Below are positions 35,143 to 47,135 of a DNA stretch of 64,000 nucleotides, in pieces (the stretch's first letter is position 1; the number at the start of each line of letters is the position of its first letter). Made by a program: the position numbers and the translations under genes. The notes under the pieces were generated by a model. That model ran no database searches, had not been told where the DNA came from, and saw only the letters and a program-made list of their open reading frames with translations. The stretch is from positions 248,001 through 312,000 of the forward strand of contig JAUKTV010000009.1 of assembly GCA_030549205.1 (NCBI GenBank), read 5' to 3'. Source of the stretch: Apiosordaria backusii. Its lineage: Eukaryota > Ascomycota > Sordariomycetes > Sordariales > Lasiosphaeriaceae.

Positions 35143-36520
35143 GACCTCCTGAGCAGCTCTGTGGGCCAGGCTGGGGCTTGCGGGAGGAGGACTAGAGACG
35201 GGGGCATCTGGATTGGCATTGGGAGGTGTTGCTTTAACCTTCGGCCGACGGTGCGGACTTCCCTTCTAAGCTAAGTTGAATGCAGGCATCGGCCATATAT
35301 TCCAAAAAAAGTCGATTCCAAAAAACCAGGCAATGCCGGTGGTATGGCTGTTGGGCGCGTATGTGTGAACAGTGTGAGTTGGGATGAGAGGAGGTTCGGC
35401 AGCATTTTGATGAATACAGCAAATCGAACGAAACTGGATGCAAGAACAGAGGAAACTGCGACTCCAAACCGAGACTGGGTCCAGGGAAGGGAGACTGGAG
35501 GTGGTTTATAGTGGCAGGTGCCAGGAACTGTTTTTGCTGCTGTCCATGGAAACTACTGTCATTACTGGTTCATCCCTCATGCTGTTCAAAGAGCACAACA
35601 CTTCGAGGTGATCATTTCCTGATATCTTTAACTCCTGGCGACGCGTACATTTCGAGCTGGCGACGGCCCTTGCGCAGCAGAAACTCAATTGCAGAAAAGT
35701 CTCTTTTATCTAATTTGATATTTTTCTCGAATTCATCCCTAATGTTTTCATGGTAAGCATTATTGCTGCCTAGTAAGTTGTGATGACCTTACCGAGCAAA
35801 CGTTTGAAAGTGCTTTCGTGTAGCTTCCGGCTTCTTGCGGCACTCCCGAAGACATTGCCGATAGAGAATGAGAACTTCCCTCTGAAGACCTGAAAGGCGC
35901 ATTTCGCTAATTGTTGAGTATTTGATTAGATTTTGTGAGGGCGGGTTCACAATTGAGTCGACCTTGGGTTGACCTGAATCCTCGATAAGATGACGTCGAA
36001 AATCCGTAACTGGTATTTACAGTGGGACCTCGGCATTGCAAAGGCCGCTTCGGGGGATTATTAGCGTCCCCGGCCGGTACGGCCAGCGGGTCAACGGCCC
36101 CACACGGCGTACACTAGACGAAGCCAAAATCGGGACTTCGGTCGCCAGGGCTGAGCCTCTTCGAGATGCATTCTTGGAAGAACGTGACCATCCTGATCTG
36201 GTTTCCACTCAGCCAATGGATGGTAACTTTCCACAAAACGTGGTTCGGCTTCGAGGTTAAACAAAACTGCCTTGATGGATGCATGCGACAGCTACAGTCA
36301 TTATCTATATACTGAGAGGATTACCCCCTGCTTGCCGTGCTCCGGATATGTCATGAACTCCCAGTCCCCGGTCTGCATATAACCTGCGGTGCCTGGGCAT
36401 CTCTATGAATCAAGGTGAGGCCCCTCGACAGGTGGAGATCTAAGATCCGACTTTGTGGCTTACGGCATAACTCAAAGTTTCCTCTTTACGAGGTCTGACT
36501 TGATAAAGCAAAAACCGAAC
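35143..36520. promoter_or_regulatory. divergent promoter region
   Basis: Lies between the minus-strand disordered-protein gene and the plus-strand RBR gene. A TATA-like element in minus orientation (about 35505-35512) precedes a CT-rich stretch. Several short open frames are present, including one at 36036-36260, but none has motif or splice support. Confidence 0.4.
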
Positions 36521-39143
36521 ATGGCGAGCTCAAAATTGGGTGACCGGCACGGTCATCGCCCACGGCTTTCCTCGGATTTTCTATGCCTCTATCTTCGAGT
36601 TCTCTTCCCAGCCCCGGCTATCGTTTTTACTCTTGGAGTCATCAGGGAGAAGGTGATCCTCGAATTTTCAGAGGCCATCGGTCTCAACAAAGATGCCCTC
36701 CCGTTTCTCGACATTGTTTTGCTGGCAATTGTACAAGCTATAGGTCTCGCGGCAGTTGGGCATATGACAAGATCTTTAAGCTGGACGACTATTGCTCGGA
36801 CAGTCCCATCACAAGATCACCAGCCCGATCAAGAAACGATGGCACGGGAAACCCCGGCTGTCGAGCCCCCAAAGGCCACACCAAAAGACACGGCCGAGCA
36901 ATGGGGTGACTTGAACCCATTCAAGCCTCCGAGTCTGAAAGAAAAAGGCAAAAAGCCTGAGCCTAAGACTTCAACTTCCAAAGGAAAGGACAAGGAGGTG
37001 TCCGTTGACCCTGTTGTCAGCATCCATGAACAATCGGACCAACCATGGCTACTCCCACCACAGCCCGAAGACGAAGAACATTTCCTCGCCGACTACCGTG
37101 TGCCATCAGTCCTGTTCTCATATCCGCCTGAACTCCACTATATATCGGACATAATTGTCAGGATTGTGCAATTATCAATAAACATTATCGAAGAGCGAGT
37201 TCGGGCAGAGAAGGAAGCAGCTGTGGGACATACACAACCCCTAGCCCTGGACAATGCGATTGATGAGGCTGCAGAAGAACAGAAACAGGAGGGGCCAGCA
37301 AAAGCAGATCAACAGATGACGGAAGAAAATGGAACACCTACAGAGAATATGATCACAGAGAGCACCACCCCCTCTCCGAGTGGCTCGTCTCCTCCAACAG
37401 CCATACCGCCTTCTGATGCTGCGGTTGATACGTCACCACCTAACGAGGTCCTAGGCGGGCAACAACGACCAACAGCCGGGAAACCATCGCGTTCCTGGCT
37501 CCGCAGAGTTTTTCCCCATCGCCAGTCGTCGCCGGCCGTGCCTCCGACTGAAGGAATGGACCGTAACCAAACGACCCCAACACCACCAAGTGCTTTTACT
37601 AGGTTCATCTATAAAACCATCCTCCGCTCCTCAGACGGAGCAAAGAAGGAAATGCAAGCTCTCTACGCGGCCCAATAGTTTCTTGCTCCTCTTTACTAAC
37701 CTTTCCATATTCAGAGAATGCATCGCCTGCTTCGAATCCGTCAAGAAAGGCGACTTGGTAAAGGCTGCCGTGTGCGGCCATATTTACTGCAAGCCTTGCT
37801 TCGAGCAACTGATACTCACCGCGCTGCAAAGCGAAGCCCAATTCCCTCCAAAGTGCTGCCTCAATCCGTTTCCATTCCGCACTATCATCAAGTATAGCTC
37901 AAAGTCAACAAAAGAGCTATACACCAAGAAATCTACAGAATACAGCGTTCCTCTGAATCAAAGAATCTACTGCCCAGCCCTAAACTGCGGCGACTGGCAT
38001 CACCAAGCAAAGATCTCCGCCGACACCACCCCTGAGTGCAGCAAGGGACACAAAATGTGCATCTCATGCCACCAAATCGCCCACGAGAAAGGCAAGTGCT
38101 GCCCGCAAGACCACGACCGCGTCCAAGCGGAAGCTCTTTTCAGAGAAGAAGGTTGGCAACAATGCTACAGTTGCCATACCTTCGTTGAGCATATCGGCGG
38201 CTGTACACACATGACATGCCAGTGCGGCGCCCATTTCTGCTATGTTTGTGGAGGAAAATGGGGGAACTGCCAGTGCTCATACGGCCAAATAGCCGCGATA
38301 AAGGCAAAGGCGCACACACGACGCTGGTACAGGACTATGAGGGAGAAACAAGAAGCCAGCCAAGCCAGTCAAACCGAGAAGACAACCTCCCTGAAACAAC
38401 AGCAACCACCCCCTTTTATCCCCAACACCCCACGCCAACCCCCAAGACGCCGCCCACTACCCGTATACGATGAAAACTGGCAGCCTCACCCTCACCCCCG
38501 ACCCTACAACACCAGCAGGCTGAGGGGCTATAGACAAGTCTACACGCCGCCCTCCCCCTCCCCAACCCCCCTCCTAGCCCGCCTAACGAGCATCTCGGAG
38601 CAATACTCCCGCCTCACCTCCATCTTAACCACTATAACCTCCCACCAATCCTCCCTCCTCTCCACCGCCCACTCCACCGCCTTGACCACCCTCCAAAAAG
38701 CCCACTCCATCCGCCGTCACAACGTTTCCCAATCCCACACCTCGGCCCTCACCAGCCTCCGCTCCGCCCAAGCCGCCGCTCTCAAAACCTTCCAAGATCA
38801 ATTCGACAACGAGTCCTCCTCTCTCGAGCGCGGGTACGCCGAGCAAGTCTCCCACACCTATCAACACCCAAAACCAGACACTCTGCTCGAGGACCTTGAC
38901 AAGCTTTACCTGAGCCATGAGCGCAAACGGGCGACGAGGCGGGAGAGACACGAGGCGGTTGTGAAAAAGGTGGAAGCTCGGCAGCAGGAGAATATGAGGC
39001 TGCGCGAGGGGAGTTTAAAGGCGGAGAGGGAGCGGCTGGAGAAGGAGCTGCAGAAGCAGGAGAGGGAGTTGAATTGGCGGCATGAGATGGAGTGGGAGTG
39101 GTTGAGGTTGGTGAGGGAGGAGAGGGAGAGGTTGTTAAAGTAG
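36521..39143 (+). CDS. membrane-anchored RBR (RING-IBR-RING) E3 ubiquitin ligase
   Basis: Starts at ATG 36521 (MASSKLGD); an in-frame ATG 66 bp upstream is possible. The N-terminal part has two hydrophobic stretches (about residues 25-45 and 63-83), then a Pro/Ser/Glu-rich linker. RING1 begins ECIACFESVKKG with AAVCGHIYCKPCF, the IBR follows (YCPALNCGDWH, CSKGHKMCISCH), and RING2 contains CYSCHTFVEHIGGC and HMTCQCGAHFCYVCGG, with the catalytic Cys of RBR ligases expected in IGGCTHMTC. A Glu/Arg-rich coiled coil ends the protein. The exon join is uncertain: TTTACTAACC...TTCAG (ending 37714) is a strong intron 3' end, but the best in-phase donor is the weak GTTCAT at 37603, giving SAFTR-ECIACF. 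The direct read-through frame stops at 37678. After the TAG at 39141 the same frame stays open 34 more codons. Confidence 0.8.
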
Positions 39144-40662
39144 GTAGAGGAGATGGAGAGGATTGTTATTAAGAGGAAGGTGGAGGAGAAAGAGGAGGAG
39201 AAGGAGGAGGAGGAGGAGGAGGAGGAGGAGGATGGGGAGGAGGTTTAATTGAGTTGAGATCTTTAGTGACAAAAAGTTGATGGTTGGTGTTGAGTGAAGG
39301 TTGATGTATGGTTGGTGTTAAGTAAAGGTTGATGTATGGTGAAGTTGATGTGGTCTGTGCGCTGATGGTGTAAGTCAATGAAAGTGAGCCGTCCAATCAG
39401 GACGCAGATTTGTGAGGAAGCTCTTATCTTATCTTTACACCATTGGGTACGTCATTTCTTGGGAGTCTTGGGAAATCTTGCGAGGGGAATGCCCGTGGCT
39501 GTCAGGGCTGTGATCGAGGAAGAAATGCTTTGGATACATCAGATAAGAAATATAAACATCAACATACCCCGCCCATGTTGTGAAGATTGAAGTGGCTCTT
39601 GATCGAGTGAATCTTCAAGTTACCCAACGAATGTACCAAGTGACGAGAGAGCTCGGTATCCACCCCGTCGAGCTTAAATCGCGACAAGGCCCATTCCCGT
39701 ATTCTGACATGTAGCGCGATACAACCATGCAGAAGAGAATTGACCATATCTCTGAGCTTATGTTGGAAAGGTCAGTAGAAGCCGTGCATTCGCTGAACCC
39801 GATACGTAATGAGGTTTGGTGTGTCGTTGAGAGGGAGCTGTTCTGAGTGGTCAGCCTGCGGGTGAAGCTCTGCTCCCCACTGTTTGTGGCTCATGCCTGA
39901 TCAGGCTAGTGTCGATTCTTTTCTGGTCAAGGAGTCCACATGCTTTTTGGCTTGCTGTTTGACATTGCTCCAACTCTTGAGCTCTCATATTGCGCCTTTG
40001 TTGGTTGGGTCGGATGACTCCTTGAACATTACAGACTTTGAACGATATTCATCAGATACTCATAGACTTTCTCTCTATTCAGCCAGCATTGCCGCACACA
40101 TTATCAACAAAGATCCTTCACGACTTATACCCGAAATCAGCATGTGGGGGTCGATACTCCCCTTTCCGTTCTAGCCCAACTCCCGAGAAACTAGCCGGGA
40201 TGCTCCCGTCCTGTCTTCGTCCCAGATCTTGGCTTTTCAAGGGTGTTATCTCTCCTTCTCTCAAAAGGTGATGATCCGTATCATCTCTACCCGCCAGTGG
40301 TACAAGCAGTCCAGTAACCAGCCATCTCGCGATATGATTTTTTCTATGCCTTTTTTCCAAAACTGCCCAATCCTGATCGAATCTTCTTGTCCTGCAGCGC
40401 CTGTGCTCGGCATTCTTTCTTGCGTAAGGTCTGCCTGTTGCTTGCCTTGCCCGCCTTGACACAAAAGCGACCTGAGTGGTGTTCGTGCGGCTGGGGTGCG
40501 TTATAAGGCGCATATCCCATCTCCTCGCCCTTGCGACCTTCCGTTCTCTTTTTTTTTTCCAGCTTTGTTGTTGTCACCAAAACACATCAGCCCACCTCAC
40601 TATCATCAAACAACCTCGCCGTTCTACAAACGACATCGCGAGTCATCAACACATCTAATAAA
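39144..40662. other. intergenic with (GGA)n tract
   Basis: The first 100 bp continue in frame from the RBR gene after its TAG as Glu-rich codons and contain a (GGA)n tract (39197-39241). Beyond this no gene is seen. The right end, pyrimidine-rich from about 40540, is the promoter and 5' untranslated region of the DUF3602 gene. Confidence 0.5.
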
Positions 40663-41340
40663 ATGGCCGCCCCTGAAGTTTCCCACGGCCGTGGTGGCGC
40701 CGGCAACATTAATCCTGACGACACCAAGTACGTCGACGGAGAAGTTGTCCGTGTCGGCCCCGAGGGTAGCCACGGGGACGGAGCTTTCAGCACTGGTCGT
40801 GGAGGTAAGCTTTTCTTTTCTTGCCTATCCACCAGTATCTCGATTACAGGCAGCCCCGAAACCTCGCCATCAAATTCACTCCCCACAAATTCATACCGAA
40901 GCCAAAACAACACAAATGGTGATGATCATGGTGGTCGAAGTGGTATCATGCTAGCCTTATCAACCTCAACCCAGCACCCCTGCCGCATCCCCCACGGCGC
41001 CTACGCCAAGGCTCGGCAAGGCGATAAGGCTTTCCTCCACCAACTTTTTGATCCCCACGCAAATTCCTTGAACAAAATGCTGACCTATTTTTTCAAAGGC
41101 GCCGCCAACATCGCCGATCCTGGCAAGAAGCAGACTGTCCGCGCCGACAAGGACTTGATCCCCGAGGCTGCCATTCGCCCATCCCAAGATACCGACTACC
41201 ACACCGGTCGTGGCGGCGCCGGTAACGAGCACAAGGATCCCTCCAAAGAGCACGCCAAGAAGGTTGTGAACGGGGAGACGAACCCTGTTGGGCTGGCGGA
41301 TAGGTTGAAGCACAAGATCCTGGGCATCTTCAAGAAATAA
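40663..41340 (+). CDS. DUF3602 protein with GRGGAGN motifs
   Basis: Exons 40663-40804 and 41099-41340, 127 aa. The intron (40805-41098, GTAAGC...TGCTGACC...CAAAG) is 294 bp, a multiple of three, and has no in-frame stop, so a retained form would encode 98 extra residues. The product is small and hydrophilic, with the Gly/Arg repeats SHGRGGAGNI, FSTGRGG and YHTGRGGAGNEH that define the fungal DUF3602 family, and a basic C-terminus (RLKHKILGIFKK). The function of the family is not known to me; many members are abundant, stress- or conidia-related proteins. The ATG has a good context (AAAATGGCC) and codons are C-ending, suggesting good expression. Confidence 0.88.
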   Translation: MAAPEVSHGRGGAGNINPDDTKYVDGEVVRVGPEGSHGDGAFSTGRGGKLFFSCLSTSISITGSPETSPSNSLPTNSYRSQNNTNGDDHGGRSGIMLALSTSTQHPCRIPHGAYAKARQGDKAFLHQLFDPHANSLNKMLTYFFKGAANIADPGKKQTVRADKDLIPEAAIRPSQDTDYHTGRGGAGNEHKDPSKEHAKKVVNGETNPVGLADRLKHKILGIFKK

Positions 41341-43589
41341 ATAATTTTTGAGAGAGCTGGGGATGGATGGATGGAGAGGATGTGGCGTGTTGGCTTTTGG
41401 CTTTTCTTTTTGCTTTCTATGCTGTCGATCTGCACTGATACCACATTTGTTGACAACCTTTTAGGATGTATAGGAAGACGAGTTATGATAATGAGGAGGA
41501 TATGAGTTGAGTTTGTTCTGGCTGCTATATGCAATAGCAAAGTCTTGGCAGTGCTTGATCTGACTTGGTAATTTGTTGTGTCTTTGTCGTTGGCTTTCTA
41601 ACCTTCAGACGGGGCCATACAACCAGCGGTCTGCACAATACTTGCACAATGGAACCACTGATATTGATATCAGTCTTCTCGGACGGTTCACATAGCCTGA
41701 TTTGACTATCGCAATCCCGAAACCACCATACCCTCAACCTGATCACGAGCAAAATCTGCCGAAAAAACAGCCTTGATGATGACGAGCAACACACCGGTCA
41801 GGGGATGGGGAAGTGTGCACCCTGATATTCAACGTCTCCTTGGCTGGGCGCTTCGTGCCTTGCTTTTTGCATCACCGACACAACCCAACGTACCTTACTT
41901 GCCCGGAAACCCAACCCAGGAACGGGTACAATGCTGCCGAATGGTAGTTCGGAGATCTTGCAGGTCCCACTCACACTTTCATTGACACACACAAGTGTAA
42001 ACATCCAACCCGTTTCTTCAATCTTGAATGCGAAGCAAGAACCAGGAAACCAGAACCGAAACGCAACTGTCCGGCAGTTTGATATGTCGTGTCACCTCAA
42101 TGATTATATCTCCTGTTTGAACGTCCTTGAGAAATGTCTATCTGTAAAAAGTGAAGGACCCTTTCACCGCATCCTTTCTCAAGAACCGGGAATACCCCCG
42201 TTGTCAGAACTTGGGGTTGACGATTAGGGGATACTGTCGCATCGGATCCGGGATGTTCGTCATTACCCCTCATGCCTGCTATGCCTTCGGGCTTGGCGGG
42301 GAGGGTAGTGAGCAAGCTTGGAGGACCCTGAGTGATTAGTGCATTCCCATGAGCATCAGGTTCTAAGACCAACAATACCCCATGTGGACTGAACTGAGGC
42401 TTATGAACACATGTCTCAGAAAAAGCAGGAATAAGTGTGCAAGCTTCAGCCCTTCAAGGGTGATGGTGATGGACACGACAGCAGGCGTGGATTGCATTGC
42501 ATGGAGTGTCTGACTGCTCACTGCATATGCCGATAGGGGTATAGCTGATGTCTTAGGGTAATGTAAATCCATCGTCTACTGTGTGAGAATGCCTTCACCT
42601 TTTCGCCCTTAAGCAGAAAGTCGACAGAGATGAGATGGGGGGGAATATATCGTACGAGATATAGCACCCAATGCAACTCCGGCATTAGTCCGGTGGTCTA
42701 AGATCTCGAAATCAAGTAATCGAGGTGAGGTGTGAGTGCCGGATGGTGAACTCGGGGGATGATGGGTGGGAAGCAAAAGCAGGTGGGCGGCCCGCGATCA
42801 TCACATCCGCTTCTGCTCCCCGGATCCTCATCCCCTCCTGCCTACACGGTGCATAGTGTGATGGTAGCTAGTGTTAGTTGTATGTACGTACAAGCAAGGT
42901 AACCAAAGCTCCCCATTCATCCGGGGACCAACACACATGGCAGAAATAGTGTAGTCCCCGGAAGGTGAGCGCCAGGCATATAAGTCAGGGATGGGTATCG
43001 GTGAGGCTGGGTGGTGATTTCTCTGGTGATCTTGATTGCTGCTTCTTTTGCGACAGCACCGACATAACGCCGCCCGGCGACAAGAGGAATACCACTGAAA
43101 TCAAACAATCATGATTTCGAAGGATGTAATATCTAATTCAAAAACGCCTTCTTTTATCACTCACCTTGTTCACCTTTGTTCATTTATTTCCGAAATATCG
43201 ATTCTGAAGTTGCGGCTGGGGTAGGATTGCAGTTGACTGTGAGAGGGGCCACCACCTCAGTCTGCAGCACCAACGAACGCCCAACTTTGGTCGTTAAACG
43301 GTCGGTAGTTATTCAGAGCCTGACAGGTAAAAAAAGACCGATTTCTCTTTGACCACTCCCCACGAATCGCAAATATCCGATCGGCCATCTTTTTCAACAA
43401 TCTGGAAACAAGCCCTTGGGTGACACGACCAGGAACAAGCTGACGGGAAGAGGCGGTTGCTGACGTCGAACCCTTTGATCGGGTGACAGGTGACCCAACC
43501 AACCCCCCCTAACCCCAACTAAACCAACTGTTGGTCGGTGCGTCGGCCGGTTGCCTGCCCCGAGGGCCGTTTTAGGTGTAGGAACAACG
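41341..43589. other. intergenic, no gene seen
   Basis: About 2.2 kb between the DUF3602 gene and ATG22. Short open frames on both strands have no motifs. The stretch just before 43590 is the ATG22 promoter and leader. Confidence 0.5.
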
Positions 43590-45749
43590 ATGGCTCCCCG
43601 TAACAACCAAGAACAGCTGCGTCCGCCTCCAGCTCCACGCCTCTTCTCCCGTTTATCGTACGCGTCCAAACGGTCTTTTCGATCGCATTCATCTTCTTTC
43701 GAGGCCGACGACGAGAGGTCTAGTGATCATTCTGGGGAGGAGTACATGATGAGCGGTGATCAGAGCAGGCGGAGTAGCATGAGCAGCCTGTTTGCGCACA
43801 GCAACAGGCCGCCGAGGTACCCGGGGGAGGATACACGGCCGACGAGCCAGAAGGAACTTGCGGGGTGGTATGCGTATGCTTTTGCGGCGGAGGTTTATGT
43901 TATTTGTGGTGAGTGATGATTTTGTTGTCTTGTTTTTGTGATGCAGTTGACTGACAGGTTTGTTGTGCTGTTACAGGAATCGGTATGTCGAGCCAACCAA
44001 CCCACCGCTACGCTGACGTCGTGCTCCATCGTGGAGAATGAGAACCCTCCTGGCCCATCCCCCGGTCAGCGCTTACAAACAAGTGCAGCAACTAACCACT
44101 TCACAGCATCTTTTATCCCAATATTACTCGAGAGCTTAGCTAGAGAAAATGGCGTTTTGCTGTCCGATCGAACAACGCCGTGCGGGCCGAGCAGCGACAA
44201 ATCGAGCGCAGATGGAGGGCAATGTGTGGTCTACGTGTTGGGCATGGAGATCAACACGGCAAGCTTCGCCATGTACACCTTCAGCATCAGCGTTCTACTG
44301 CAAGCGCTTCTAGTGGTCAGTATCAGCTGCGCGGCGGATCACGGCAACTACCGGAAGAAGTTGCTTCTTGCCTTTGGTTGGATTGGCAGTGGGAGCGTGA
44401 TGCTTTACATTTTCGTCTCCAAGAACCTCTACCTCTTTGGCGCATTGCTTGCGATCATCTCGAACACCTCGCTAGGAGCATCTTTTGTGCTCTTGAACTC
44501 GTTCCTTCCTCTTCTTGTCAGACACCACCCGGAAGTCGAGCGTGCCGGTGTACTGGATGAGAGCGAAGTGGAGGAGGATGCCGAAGACTCTGCTGTTGAC
44601 GCAGACGCTGAAAGGGCCATGGCCGACTCGACTGCAGCATTGTTACCACGACAAACGTCGTTTGGAACCCCTATTTCCAAGGTCCGCACCCGCGAGGAGC
44701 TTACGTCAACTGAACTGAGTCTATCCTCCCAAATTTCAGCCAAGGGAATCGGGACTGGTTATCTGGCTGCGCTGTTCTTGCAGTGCGTTGCCATCTTCAT
44801 TCTGATCCAGATGAAGAACACGACATGGTCACAGCGAATCGTGCTCTTTGTGATCGGTGCGTGGTGGGCTATCTTCACTGTTCCTGCTGCCATGTGGTTG
44901 CGTCCACGGCCTGGGCCACCACTGCCTGCATCATCCAGCCATACCGGCATCAGAGCCCTCTTTTCCTACACGATCGACGCATGGAAATCTCTCTGGCGCA
45001 CCATGAAGTTGGCTGGACGGCTGGTGGATATCATGCTCTTCCTCGGCGGGTGGTTCTTGCTGTCTGACGCCGTCGCAACAACCTCATCCACCGCCATCCT
45101 GTTCGCAAAGACCCAACTCCACATGGAACCTTGGGCCCTGGGCATGATCAACGTCATCTCAACCGCCACCGGCGTAATCGGAGCCTTTTCATGGTCATTC
45201 ATCTCACGCAAACTCAACCTCCAAGCTCACCAAACCATCCTCGCCTGCATCGCCCTCTTTGAGCTCATCCCCATCTACGGCCTGCTGGGTTACCTCCCCT
45301 TTGTCAAAAACTGGGGTGTTTTTGGTCTGCAACAGCCATGGGAGATGTACCCCCTGGCAGCGGTCTACGGTATTGTTCTTGGAGGCCTAAGCAGCTACTG
45401 CCGGTCTTTGTACGGGGAGCTGATCCCCCCCGGGTCTGAAGCGGCGTTTTATGCTCTTTATGCTATTACCGATAAAGGGTCGAGCGTGTTTGGGCCGGCG
45501 ATTGTGGGGGCGATTATTGACGCTTCGGGGGAGATTCGGCCGGCGTTTTGGTTTTTGGCTGCGCTGGTTGGGTTCCCGGCGCCGTTGATTTGGTTTATCA
45601 AGGTGGAGAGGGGGAAGAGGGAGGGGAAGAAGCTGGCGGAGGTGATTGAGGGTTTTAAGATTAGGAATGGGTTGAGTGAGACTGATACTAGTGAGGGGGA
45701 GGGGCAGAGGGGGATTTTGGAAGGGTATGAGGATGAGACCGACCGTTGA
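43590..45749 (+). CDS. atg22: autophagy-related protein 22 (vacuolar amino-acid effluxer)
   Basis: Exons 43590-43908, 43977-43982 (a 6-nt microexon) and 44107-45749 give about 655 aa. The N-terminal Ser/Arg/Pro-rich cytosolic tail is followed by GWYAYAFAAEVYVICG, and after the microexon by SFIPILLESLARENGVL; the microexon supplies the middle of G-I-A. Further ATG22 signatures are YTFSISVLLQALLVVSISC, ADHGNYRKKLLLAFGWIGS and NTSLGASFVLLNSFLPLL. About eleven hydrophobic helices are visible, with an acidic loop (LDESEVEEDAEDS) in the middle. Atg22 belongs to the major facilitator superfamily and exports amino acids from the vacuole after autophagic breakdown. Skipping the microexon keeps the frame but drops two residues of the conserved turn. 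G-ending codons dominate after about 45420. Confidence 0.93.
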
Positions 45750-47135
45750 TGGGGGTTAACAAGGGGGGTTCAACAGGGGTTTGTTTAGTTTGGTTTGGGT
45801 TATTATCGGCCTTTGCTTTGTGTCTCTGAAGGGTGGAGGAAACGGACTGTCTGATGGGTATGGTGCATGCATAGCGCCGGCGTTGATCAGGTTTATGCGA
45901 TTTATTTGGTTGGATGGGTTTTAGGCTTTGGACTGGACTGTGACGATTGGACATCTGATAATGTATTATTCCGAATAGCGACGTACAACAGGCACACATT
46001 GAAGGATGACGGATACTACACTGCCATCAGGCGATAATGGCCAGCGTGTTGAGCTGCTGCCTGTCTCGGGGAGGTGCCTTCAATTGAGTGGGTGAGAAGT
46101 ATGTGTAACATTACCCCTCGCGGCTTGCTTGGAAGCTCCGGCAATTCATCCCATCTCCTCATACATAACCTCAGAGATGTTAGAGATGCCTGATGTGTTC
46201 TTATGCATAGAGACAAGATGACTAATTTCTGTTTGCTTGCGGTGAAATATCCGTAACAGATGCACTGTTCCGTAGCGTCTTGATTTCAGACTTTGGAAAT
46301 GCTTGCGGCATGTCACGGGTAGAGACATGCTCTGTTGACGAGCAGTCGAAAAGAGGGGAAGCTTCAGAAGCTCGGACAGCTTGCTGCTGGGCCACATTTT
46401 CCGGCTTGCTTCCCCATTCCTTGGCGCTTGGCGTGGAGGCATTCCTAAGGTAACCAGCCACAGCATTTCTCCTCACTTACGAGTAATCACGTGGCTGGGG
46501 CCCGTGTTTTTTCTGGCAACCAAGGGTGGCGGACGCGATTCCCGTAAATTTTGATCGGTGTCAACTTCCTGTTGCGAGTTGCAAGGTGCAATCCCGTGTT
46601 GCGACAACCACGAGAACCATCGTCCATTGATTCGCGAGCATCACCCACGCGGCAGCAACACCGGACCGAAGCTGCTCTTTGCCCTCAGAGCATCACCAGC
46701 TGATCAATCCGGGACCGCCGGCCTCGATAGCTGTTGACTTTGCTCTGGACGCATACAGTCCACAGCATCGCGCATCGCACCGCACCGCACCCCGTACCGC
46801 ACCTCCCCTCTCAACAAGCCGATCGAGCGTGGGCGCTTTCCCAGCCACCTCACACCATCGCCAACCCAAACGCACCTGCCAATATCTGGCGCATCACCAT
46901 TGACCTAAACTCTATTTGCATAACTTAACTGCAAGTGCAACTCTTGTCTTGTCTGCCTACCTGTACTGGTATTGTGCTCGTACGCGAACGCCTTGCTTTT
47001 TGTTTCCGTGGACGTCGTTGCGCAAACGCCCGCGAGCGCCCAACCTGTACACCGATATCCATCTGTTATCAACAGCCAGACCTCTTGTCCAGGCGCGATA
47101 CCTTCTTTCATCCTATTCCACCACACTCAGTAGCT
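45750..47135. other. intergenic, no gene seen
   Basis: A minus-strand frame of about 80 codons (46476-46222) was examined; it lacks an ATG and family motifs. The right end is the leader of the BAH-PHD gene. A CACGTG E-box lies near 46487-46492. Confidence 0.45.

Noticed and set aside
46222..46640. Possible small two-exon gene on the minus strand
   Set aside because: The longer frame lacks an ATG, the upstream frame stops before the GTAAGT donor, and no motif is present.
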